A stretch of 8,626 nucleotides of DNA from Nitrospira sp. (GTDB lineage Bacteria > Nitrospirota > Nitrospiria > Nitrospirales > Nitrospiraceae), in assembly GCA_016873525.1 (NCBI GenBank), contig VGXD01000074.1, forward strand, positions 1 to 8,626, in the 5' to 3' direction. The translations under genes were made by a program, and so were the position numbers. Below are positions 1-5,224 of the stretch, in pieces. Below the pieces are notes generated by a model that did no database searches, was not told the DNA's origin, and worked only from the letters and a program-made list of their open reading frames with translations. Numbering within the stretch: the stretch's first letter is position 1; each line of letters begins with the position of its first letter.

Positions 1-348
1 CAGGACCCGAAGAGCCGACGACCCGCTCCGAATCAGGGTTTCAAAGGCTTGAACGCGCATGGCACCACTCTAATTCTGGTGCCAGATGCTTTACAATCAC
101 CTTATGAATTCATCGCCAAGGACAATCGGCAAGCCGCTGGACGCACGGTCGAGGCCATTTACGAGAAAGCCCAGTACCTGCGGCAATTTCCCGAAAGCGG
201 GTACCGCTATCGCTTCCGCTAGGACCGCCGGATTCGCATTCTTCTCTACGGTCACTACCGAATCGCCTACCTGATCAAGCCGGACGGAAATATCGACATT
301 TTAGGAGTCTTTCACGGCGCCTTGGAGATCGATCGTTACTTGGTTTGA
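1..348 (+). pseudogene. ParE/RelE-family toxin remnant with in-frame stop
   Basis: One reading frame is open from the window edge to a TAG at 220-222 and continues in the same frame to a TGA at 346-348. The two halves together read like a type II toxin of the ParE/RelE fold. The first half contains FIAKDNRQAA followed by YLRQFPESG. The second contains IRILLYGHYRIAYLI and ends DILGVFHGALEIDRYLV. The TAG falls between RYRFR and DRRIR, where relatives have an ordinary residue; one base change from GAG or CAG would explain it. The N-terminus is also odd: the usual first helix before FIAKDN seems several residues short, and no ATG lies in frame inside the window. No antitoxin is visible, though it could lie upstream. 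This was probably a ribosome-dependent RNase or gyrase poison and is now probably inactive. A sequencing error at 220 is the main alternative. Confidence 0.62.
60..84. repeat. Perfect 8-bp inverted repeat inside the toxin remnant
   Basis: TGGCACCA at 60-67 and TGGTGCCA at 77-84 are exact reverse complements around a 9-nt spacer. It could be a hairpin in RNA or a dimer-binding operator. It sits exactly where the toxin N-terminus looks abnormal. It has no T-tract, so it is not a classic terminator. Function unknown. Confidence 0.5.
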
Positions 349-381
349 AACACATCGCGGGCAATCTCCTCCGACACTCTC

Positions 382-1479
382 TCACAACCCCGCCTGCACG
401 TCTTTCCACTCGAAGTCAAAAGGCACCGGCTCTTGCTTGGGCAAGGTGGCGGCCTCGGCCTTGAGCCGCTCGACTCGCGCCGCGCTCATCGGGTGGGTGG
501 AGAGCAGTTCCACCTGCAACTTATCCGCGTCCGTCAGGCGCTCGAAGAAATGGATCAGGCCGTCGGAGGAAATCTTGGCCCGATGGAGCAACCGCAGCCC
601 GCTGAGGTCCGCCTCCATTTCCTGCTCCCGCCCGAACTTGAGCGTGACCAGCTCGATCCCCAATTGTTTGGCCAGCCCGACCAAGCCTTCCTGATTGCCC
701 GCAAGAACCGTCACCACGGCCACAATGCCCAGGGTTTTGACGATCCGTTCGAGGCCGTGACGCAGGACCACATGGTTCACCTCGTGGCTCAACACGCCGG
801 CCACTTCGTCGGGACCCTCGGCCTTCTTGAGCAGGCCCGTGAACACGATGACGTAGCCGCCCGGCAGGGCGAAGGCGTTGACGACGTCGCTGCGCACCAC
901 CGTGACCTCAAACTTGTACGGGTTGTTTGGAATCTGGTCGGCGAGGCGCTTGGTGATGTCCTGCACCGCCGCGACGGCCGGCCCTTCCTTGACCACAGTC
1001 TGCCCGGCCAGGAACTGCCCTCGCGCCGCCTCGCCGATCGGCCGTTCCCACTCGACGGAAATCTGCGCCACCGCCATCCGGACCAGGAGATCGGAGCCAA
1101 ACCACAGGACGAGCAAGAGGCCCAGGATCGAGCCGACCGCAATCGCCAGCCAAGTCCGGCGCCCGCTCCTGGCGCGGCGCACATGGGCCGCAGTCCGCTC
1201 CAGGTGCGGCATCAGCTCCGGCGGCGCGGCTTGCCGGAAGGCGGCAATGACGGCGGGATCCTTCAGATAGACGGTCCGCTCGATTCCGCCATGAACCCAT
1301 TTCACAACCAGTTGATCCTGGTCGAAGCCTCCCGCCGTCACTGACAGATGGGTGAATGGAATGGTCTCGTCGGGCAAGCCTTGGATTGCCACCAGGAGCC
1401 CGGCGGAGGAGACCTCCACGCGGCAAGGCGCTCCGGCCTCGGGCAGGTCGCCGCCGAAACAGAGGGCGTTGGGAGACAT
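382..1479 (-). CDS. M48 family zinc metallopeptidase (Oma1/BepA-like), membrane-anchored
   Basis: The protein (365 aa from this start) is a membrane-anchored zinc endopeptidase of family M48. The zinc site is clear: HEVNH at about residues 232-236 gives two histidine ligands and the catalytic Glu, and EMEAD at about 287-291 fits the family's ExxxD third-ligand motif. NAFALPGGYVIVFTGLL upstream is the usual M48 substrate-strand signature. Residues 1-75 form a beta-rich N-terminal domain. One hydrophobic helix at about 110-127 anchors the protein, so the peptidase domain probably faces the periplasm. M48 relatives such as BepA and Oma1 act in envelope or membrane protein quality control; that role is inferred here. 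ATG at 1479 was chosen; a GTG two codons upstream (1485) is possible, and neither has a good ribosome binding site. The AIM24 gene lies upstream on the same strand. Confidence 0.9.
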   Translation of the reverse strand: MSPNALCFGGDLPEAGAPCRVEVSSAGLLVAIQGLPDETIPFTHLSVTAGGFDQDQLVVKWVHGGIERTVYLKDPAVIAAFRQAAPPELMPHLERTAAHVRRARSGRRTWLAIAVGSILGLLLVLWFGSDLLVRMAVAQISVEWERPIGEAARGQFLAGQTVVKEGPAVAAVQDITKRLADQIPNNPYKFEVTVVRSDVVNAFALPGGYVIVFTGLLKKAEGPDEVAGVLSHEVNHVVLRHGLERIVKTLGIVAVVTVLAGNQEGLVGLAKQLGIELVTLKFGREQEMEADLSGLRLLHRAKISSDGLIHFFERLTDADKLQVELLSTHPMSAARVERLKAEAATLPKQEPVPFDFEWKDVQAGL

Positions 1480-1496
1480 ATTCACGGTGAAAGTTT

Positions 1497-1592
1497 ACCG
1501 TCCGTAAAGTCCGTCAAGTCTAAAAGTCATCAAGTCCGAACATCTTCGCTGCATGGACCTTCAGACTTTTCGACTTTCAGACTTTCTGACTG
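1497..1592. repeat. 8-nt-periodic AAGTC/GACTT arrays forming a long imperfect hairpin
   Basis: AAGTC occurs at 1507, 1516, 1524 and 1532. Its reverse complement GACTT occurs at 1564, 1572 and 1580, followed by GACTG at 1588. Spacing is 8 nt almost throughout. The two arrays face each other across about 27 nt, so the region can fold into a long imperfect hairpin on either strand. The best-matching core pairs AAGTCTAAAAGTC (1516-1528) with GACTTTTCGACTT (1564-1576), 11 of 13 positions. It lies just after the AIM24 stop codon and before the M48 start on the minus strand. It may act as a transcription brake, a processing site or a chromosomal repeat; no T-tract makes it a textbook terminator. Confidence 0.6.
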
Positions 1593-1596
1593 TCCG

Positions 1597-2280
1597 TTAT
1601 TCGGAGACCGGGATGAACTGTCTGATCCAGTTTCCAAACCCGCTGGGGTTGCGGCTCTGGATATAGACAATACCGGGGCCACGGAAGCGGCAGACGAGCC
1701 CTTCCCCTGAGGTAAAGCTGGCGATCCACCCGGCTGACGCCTTTTCGATGTTGTAGGAAGTCGTGGCGGTCCAGGCCACCAGGTGGCTGTTGTCCACGAT
1801 GTACTCTTCGTCCGGCTTGAGCGCGATTTTGTGGACGGCGCCGAAGCTGTTCAGAACCAACGTGCCGGTGCCGCTCATACGGAGGATGAAAAACCCTTCG
1901 CCGCCCAACAGGCCCCGGCTCAGACTCTGCATCTTGCTTTCGATCTTCACCCCTTCCCCGCCGGCCAGAAACCCGTCCTTCTGCACCAGATATTCGTTCA
2001 CGCCGTCGAGTTCCAACATCACGATGTCGCCTGGGACGGTCGGCGCCAGCAGGACCTCGCCCGGCCCGCGGCTTGCGCGCAGGGTTTGGAAAAAGAACTT
2101 CTCGCCGCTCAGCATCTTGCGGGACAGGGCGCCCAGAAATCCGCCCTCCATCTTGCTTTCCACATCCACCGTGGGCGAGCAGGCCACCATGGCCCCAGAC
2201 TCGGCCTTCACGCTCTCGCCTGCGGCCAGGTCCACGCGCACCATCGGGAAGGCCCCCGGATATAAAATTTCGCTTTTCAT
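1597..2280 (-). CDS. AIM24 family protein (TIGR00266 type)
   Basis: This 227-aa protein matches the AIM24/TIGR00266 family in length and pattern. Family-like stretches include VKAESGAMVACSPTVDVESK near the N-terminus, GGFLGALSRKMLSGEKFFFQTL in the first third, GEVLLAPTVPGDI and LGGEGFFILRMSGTGTLVLNSFGA in the middle, and GLVCRFRGPGIVYIQSRNP near the end. The fold is a double-stranded beta-helix-like barrel with internal repeats and no signal peptide or membrane helix. Mitochondrial Aim24 affects inner-membrane organisation; the bacterial role is not established. The ATG start is supported by AAGGGAG about 10 nt upstream and by a promoter candidate at 2322-2350 giving a short leader. The M48 peptidase gene follows 117 bp downstream, past the periodic hairpin. 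Confidence 0.9.
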   Translation of the reverse strand: MKSEILYPGAFPMVRVDLAAGESVKAESGAMVACSPTVDVESKMEGGFLGALSRKMLSGEKFFFQTLRASRGPGEVLLAPTVPGDIVMLELDGVNEYLVQKDGFLAGGEGVKIESKMQSLSRGLLGGEGFFILRMSGTGTLVLNSFGAVHKIALKPDEEYIVDNSHLVAWTATTSYNIEKASAGWIASFTSGEGLVCRFRGPGIVYIQSRNPSGFGNWIRQFIPVSE

Positions 2281-2321
2281 CGGTTGCTACTCCCTTTTGA
2301 AATCCAATCGCTTGCAGCCTG

Positions 2322-2350
2322 ATTCTGTGGAAAACCGGGGATGGAGTCAA
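2322..2350 (-). promoter_or_regulatory. Sigma-70-like promoter for the AIM24 gene
   Basis: On the minus strand a TTGACT -35 box (2345-2350) and a CAGAAT -10 box (2322-2327) are separated by 17 nt. The start point would be near 2315, about 35 nt before the AIM24 start codon. The -35 box lies 5 bp from the -35 box of the opposite promoter. Motif reading only. Confidence 0.5.
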
Positions 2351-2355
2351 GCCAG

Positions 2356-2385
2356 TTGACAACGGCGAATGCCAGGGCACACAAT
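2356..2385 (+). promoter_or_regulatory. Sigma-70-like promoter for leader RNA and small secreted protein
   Basis: A perfect TTGACA -35 (2356-2361) is followed after 18 nt by CACAAT (2380-2385), which matches TATAAT at four of six positions. Transcription would begin near 2392 and run through a leader of about 155 nt to the gene at 2548. Confidence 0.5.
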
Positions 2386-2416
2386 CAATGCACATCAGGT
2401 TCGAGGAGGGCTTGCC

Positions 2417-2431
2417 ATGGCACCGGGGTAA
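2417..2431 (+). CDS. Possible four-codon leader peptide (MAPG)
   Basis: ATG GCA CCG GGG TAA is preceded by GAGGAGGG with 6 nt between it and the ATG, among the best ribosome binding sites in the window. The stop lies 6 nt before the possible anti-terminator strand at 2438-2444, so a ribosome paused at the stop would cover that strand. Such a short ORF can arise by chance; the ribosome binding site and its position are the only support. Confidence 0.25.
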   Translation: MAPG

Positions 2432-2484
2432 AAGGCCACGGCCCTTCAGCGCAAGTTCCACAACAACTCGGCACCTCCATTCAT

Positions 2485-2528
2485 GCCTTCTCGGGCCGTT
2501 CGGCTCGGGAAGGCTTTTTTATTTCTTT
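2485..2528 (+). terminator. Strong intrinsic terminator upstream of the small secreted protein
   Basis: GCCTTCTCGGGCC (2485-2497) pairs along all 13 positions with GGCTCGGGAAGGC (2502-2514), counting two G-U pairs, around a GTTC tetraloop. Six T residues follow directly (2515-2520), then a further T-rich run. This is a textbook rho-independent terminator reading in the plus direction. No protein gene on the plus strand ends before it, which makes it either an attenuator or the end of a small RNA. Confidence 0.8.
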
Positions 2529-2547
2529 CACGAAAGGAGTGTACGCC

Positions 2548-2901
2548 ATGAAGACCTCTACTTTCATCACCATTGCAACCGCCGTTTTTGCGGGAGCCTC
2601 CCTCTCGCTGGCCTCGGCCAATCCGGCCCTGCTTCCCAAGCATCCCGGTTATCCGGGTGGGAACGCGACCTCCCCCGTGACCGGCCAGCCCCTGGCGAAT
2701 GATCCCGGTCAGACCAACGCGAGTGGGGAGAGCGCCTTACAGGAAGCGGCCACGGCCGATGACGCCCACGTGGCCCAACACCTGAGCGACGCGAACAATC
2801 AGCGGATCCTCCGCAAGGAAGGGGCGGGACAACTGCCGAAAGTCCAAGGGCCGAACATCACCATCGAACCGCCGGTGAAAGAAGCGACCCGGATGAAATA
2901 A
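2548..2901 (+). CDS. Small secreted protein of unknown function
   Basis: The product is 117 aa. Residues 1-24 (MKTSTFITIATAVFAGASLS then LASA) look like a Sec signal peptide with cleavage after ASA. The mature part is hydrophilic and low in aromatic residues. Visible features are PKHPGYPGG near its start, SPVTGQPLANDPGQTNASGE, an Asp/Ala/His-rich middle (TADDAHVAQHLSDANNQRIL) and a Pro-rich, basic end (GPNITIEPPVKEATRMK). There is no cysteine, so no lipid anchor or disulfide. The start is fixed by AAAGGAG 7 nt upstream and by the signal peptide; the frame stays open further upstream, through the terminator, but that part reads as non-coding. I do not recognise a family. It is probably periplasmic and possibly lineage-specific. 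Its leader suggests tight expression control. Confidence 0.8.
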   Translation: MKTSTFITIATAVFAGASLSLASANPALLPKHPGYPGGNATSPVTGQPLANDPGQTNASGESALQEAATADDAHVAQHLSDANNQRILRKEGAGQLPKVQGPNITIEPPVKEATRMK

Positions 2902-2928
2902 CCGGCTCCCGGAAGGGCGGCGTTGACG

Positions 2929-2955
2929 ATGGGGGAGACTCCGATCATTTTTCTT
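2929..2955 (+). terminator. Weak hairpin plus T-run between convergent genes
   Basis: A short interrupted hairpin (2929-2945, with one G-G mismatch) is followed by CATTTTTCTT. It would end the small secreted protein transcript and overlaps the stop codon of the convergent TPM gene. The stem is weak, so the call is tentative. Confidence 0.3.
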
Positions 2956-3586
2956 GGATCAACTCGTCGGCCAGTTCATCGGGGTTGTCCCCCTCCCCTG
3001 CGGGGAAATGCTTGACCAGCAGGTCCCCGCACCGGGCGATCGCACGGCACAGGGCCTCGGTCGGACGACCGTCTTTGATGCCCGCGATCAGGTCTTGCAC
3101 CAGCTGGTCCCAGGTGCCGGGCGCCACCCGCTCATTGATCGCCCGATCGGCCAAGACCTGGACCTGTCGCTCGAGCAGCGAGACCATGAGGAGGACGCCG
3201 GTTCCCTCGCGGGTCTTGTGGAGACCATGTTCGTAGAACGCCCGTTCAGCGCGCAGCCGCACCTTCGCGGCCATCCGCGCCTGAGAGACCGCCAAGCGGA
3301 TGCAGGCAGGGAATGAGCCCAGCCATTGTCCGAACGCATAGGCGAGTACCACGCCGATCATGATCCAGCCCGCCTCATGCCGGCTCCATCCCCATCCCGT
3401 CCAGCCATAATCCGCCGTCAAGAAAAGGGTCAGAACCAGCAAGGCTAGGGCAAGGCCGACACGATGGCCCGCCTCCTGGTAGCGGGCCGACGACGGCACC
3501 ACCATGGGCACGATTTCGCCCCTGGTCCTCGGCTCGGCAGCCTGGACTGCCTCGCGGATTTTCTTCAGGTCTTCCTGAGAAAACAT
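2945..3586 (-). CDS. TPM-domain membrane protein (second of a pair)
   Basis: The 213-aa product is a TPM-domain (PF04536 type) membrane protein. An N-terminal stretch MFSQEDLKKIREAVQAAE with RGEIVPMVV starts the domain. Two membrane helices at about 42-58 and 72-90 interrupt it. The rest resumes with REGTGVLLMVSLLERQVQVLADRAINERV and the helical tail WDQLVQDLIAGIKDGRPTEAL. Proteins of this shape usually follow a secreted TPM protein and LemA, as here. The molecular function is not established. The ATG at 3586 was chosen because MFSQEDL is a typical start; it is 5 bp after the upstream stop. In-frame GTG codons at 3595 and 3598 would overlap the upstream gene by 4 or 7 nt and are possible. Either way the two genes look translationally coupled. 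Confidence 0.82.
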   Translation of the reverse strand: MFSQEDLKKIREAVQAAEPRTRGEIVPMVVPSSARYQEAGHRVGLALALLVLTLFLTADYGWTGWGWSRHEAGWIMIGVVLAYAFGQWLGSFPACIRLAVSQARMAAKVRLRAERAFYEHGLHKTREGTGVLLMVSLLERQVQVLADRAINERVAPGTWDQLVQDLIAGIKDGRPTEALCRAIARCGDLLVKHFPAGEGDNPDELADELIQEK

Positions 3587-3591
3587 CGCCG

Positions 3592-4521
3592 TCACCACTG
3601 CCCCGAGGCGCCGCCTCCCCCAAAACCGCCCCCGCCTCCGCCAAAGGACCCGGCGCCGGAAAACCCGCCGAGCCCGCCGCCTTCAAAGCCGCCGAGGCTG
3701 CCCCAGCCCCCGGAGGAAGCCCGCCCGCCGCCGGACGACAGGCCGGACAGGACCAGGACGACAATCATCACCAGGATCGCCGCCCCCAGCGCGAAGAGCC
3801 ACCCGGCAGAGAGGGCAAGAAAAAACGCCATCAGGCCGCCGATGAACCCACCGGAGCCCCGTCTCGCGCCGATGGCCGCCCCGACCATGACGCCGACCAC
3901 CACCGCGATGACGAACAGGTCCCAGGGACCATTTGACTCGGTCGCGGAGGGCGGCTTCCGTTCGTCCGGGACATAGGTCCCCTCGATCGTTCCCATGATC
4001 GCCCGGAGGCCTGCGGCAACCCCACCGGCGGCATCGCCGGATCGAAACCTGGGCACGATCTCCTGACGGATGATGCGAGAGGCCTTGACATCGGTCAGCG
4101 TGCCCTCAAGCCCATAGCCGACTTCGATGCGTACGCGGCGGTCGCCTGGCACCACGAGCAAAACCACACCGTTGTCGGTTCCCTTCTGCCCCAACTGCCA
4201 GGTGGTCGCCACGCGATGGGAAAACTCCTCCACCGGCTCCCCTTCCAATGACGGAAGCGTCAGGAGCACCACTTGATTGCCGGTTCGTGCCTCGTGGGCC
4301 GCCAGCTCGGAAGACAGCGTGGCGGTGAGATCGGCAGGCAGCAGATGGGCCGTATCCACGATCCGCCCGGATAGCGTCGGCACGTCCAGAGCGGAGGCAA
4401 GAGAAACAAGCAGCGCACACAGACAACCTGCGACAGCAGCAGCAAGTCCCCACCGTCCTGCCGCAGGAGACCCCGCTGGCTTCACTCGTTCCGCAGCCCG
4501 CTCTTCAGCCCCTGCCGTCAC
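3592..4521 (-). CDS. TPM-domain protein with Gly-rich C-terminus (YgcG-like)
   Basis: The 309-aa product is a secreted or membrane-anchored TPM-domain protein. A hydrophobic signal segment lies at about 25-44, ending ASA before LDVPTLSGRIVDTAHLL. The TPM domain covers about 49-184, with NQVVLLTLPSLEG, the NGVVLLVVPGDRRVRIEVGYGLEG core and the DVKASRIIRQEIVPRFRSGD segment typical of the family. Membrane helices follow at about 201-218 and 228-260. The tail, 263-306, is very rich in glycine and serine and ends GASGQW, a common end for this family. The start is GTG with AAGGG 7 nt upstream. LemA lies 28 bp upstream and the second TPM protein directly downstream. Acid phosphatase activity has been reported for a plant TPM protein; activity here is unknown. 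Confidence 0.88.
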   Translation of the reverse strand: MTAGAEERAAERVKPAGSPAAGRWGLAAAVAGCLCALLVSLASALDVPTLSGRIVDTAHLLPADLTATLSSELAAHEARTGNQVVLLTLPSLEGEPVEEFSHRVATTWQLGQKGTDNGVVLLVVPGDRRVRIEVGYGLEGTLTDVKASRIIRQEIVPRFRSGDAAGGVAAGLRAIMGTIEGTYVPDERKPPSATESNGPWDLFVIAVVVGVMVGAAIGARRGSGGFIGGLMAFFLALSAGWLFALGAAILVMIVVLVLSGLSSGGGRASSGGWGSLGGFEGGGLGGFSGAGSFGGGGGGFGGGGASGQW

Positions 4522-4549
4522 GACCAGGCCCTTGCGTCTTTCAGAGTGA

Positions 4550-5167
4550 TCAGAACTTGACCTCGGGAGGCTTGGCCACCGCTTGTTCGTCCGCCACGGT
4601 AAAGGTCGGCTTCACGTCGGCGTGGAGGAGAAATTTGGCCGTCAGGTTGGTGGGAAAATAGCGCACGGCCTTGTTGTACTCCGCCACTTTGTCGATGTAG
4701 CGCTTGCGGGCCACGGCGATCCGGTTCTCCGTCCCCTCCAATTGACTCTGCAAGTCGCGGAAATTCTCGTTGGCCTTCAGGTCCGGGTACCGCTCGACGA
4801 CCACCAACAGCCGCGACAAGGCCGAGGAGAGATCGCCCTGCGCCGCCTGGAATTTTTTGAACGCCTCGGGGTTATTGAGCAGTTCCGGCGTGGCTTGCAC
4901 GCCGGTCGCCTGCGTCCGCGCCTGGATCACGGCCTCCAGGGTCTCCCGCTCATGTTCGGCATAGCCCTTGACCACGTTGACCAAGTTGGGAATCAAGTCG
5001 GCCCGGCGTTGATATTGATTGAGCACCTCGCTCCAAGCGGCGTTCGTCTCTTCGTCAAGCCCTTGGATCGTGTTGTATCCGCAGCCGGGGACCACCAGCA
5101 GCAGGGCCGCCAGCCAGGCGCCCGTCACCCTCGTCATGATGCGATCGCGTCGATCTCGACCATTCAT
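4550..5167 (-). CDS. lemA: LemA family lipoprotein
   Basis: The 205-aa product is a LemA family protein. It begins with a basic stretch and a hydrophobic segment ending in a lipobox-like VVPGC, with Cys29 as the likely lipidated residue, followed by GYNTIQGLDE. The family core is plain: AAWSEVLNQYQRRADLIPNLVNVVKGYAEHE, then a helical bundle with LSRLLVVVERYPDLKANENFRDLQSQLEGTENRI and VARKRYIDKVAEYN, then the RYFPTNLTAKFL end. It should be an envelope lipoprotein with a long helical domain. LemA proteins occur next to TPM proteins in many bacteria, but their role is unresolved. The ATG at 5167 is preferred over an upstream ATG at 5191 because AAAGGAGG lies 7 nt before it. The length fits the family. 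Confidence 0.93.
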   Translation of the reverse strand: MNGRDRRDRIMTRVTGAWLAALLLVVPGCGYNTIQGLDEETNAAWSEVLNQYQRRADLIPNLVNVVKGYAEHERETLEAVIQARTQATGVQATPELLNNPEAFKKFQAAQGDLSSALSRLLVVVERYPDLKANENFRDLQSQLEGTENRIAVARKRYIDKVAEYNKAVRYFPTNLTAKFLLHADVKPTFTVADEQAVAKPPEVKF

Positions 5168-5187
5168 CGGTGCCCCTCCTTTACCCG

Positions 5188-5209
5188 TCATCCTACCATC
5201 ATCCTACCA
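5188..5209. repeat. Two tandem 11-bp units upstream of lemA
   Basis: TCATCCTACCA is repeated exactly and without a gap (5188-5198 and 5199-5209). On the minus strand each copy contains TAGGAT, a four-of-six match to a -10 box, so the duplication may have doubled a lemA promoter element. No good -35 box is visible. Confidence 0.45.
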
Positions 5210-5224
5210 TGGGGGTCCGCCGGT

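Larger units (their letters stand above)
2392..2547 (+). promoter_or_regulatory. Structured 5' leader, candidate attenuator (or sRNA)
   Basis: The leader between the promoter and the small secreted protein contains a strong intrinsic terminator 20 nt before the gene's ATG. A terminator in that position would stop its own gene unless it is conditional. A segment ACGGCCC at 2438-2444 is exactly complementary to GGGCCGT at 2493-2499, which overlaps the 5' arm and loop of the terminator, so an alternative anti-terminator fold is available. Other pairings are GGAGG (2405-2409) with CCTCC (2474-2478) and CTTGC (2411-2415) with GCAAG (2451-2455). No known riboswitch class was recognised. The alternative is a free small RNA of about 130 nt ending at the terminator, with the coding gene using another promoter or read-through. 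Confidence 0.42.

Noticed and set aside
86..274. 62-codon plus-strand frame near the window start
   Set aside because: It is out of frame with the toxin-like sequence and shows no family pattern.
433..1344. 303-codon plus-strand frame opposite the M48 gene
   Set aside because: It is an antisense shadow; the zinc-binding motifs prove the minus-strand gene.
1577..2461. 294-codon minus-strand frame overlapping the AIM24 gene
   Set aside because: The AIM24 frame has family motifs and a ribosome binding site; this one is an Arg/Gly-rich shifted frame.
2392..2520. Known riboswitch (cobalamin or c-di-GMP class) in the leader
   Set aside because: Short resemblances such as GGTAAAAGG and CAGCGCAAG exist, but the conserved cores of these classes could not be matched.
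2341..2547. N-terminal extension of the small secreted protein to an ATG at 2341
   Set aside because: It would translate through the promoter and the terminator hairpin and bury the signal peptide; the ATG at 2548 has a good ribosome binding site.
3464..3976. Proline-rich plus-strand frame (PPPPKPPPPPPKD)
   Set aside because: It is the reverse complement of the glycine-rich tail of the TPM protein, not a proline-rich protein.
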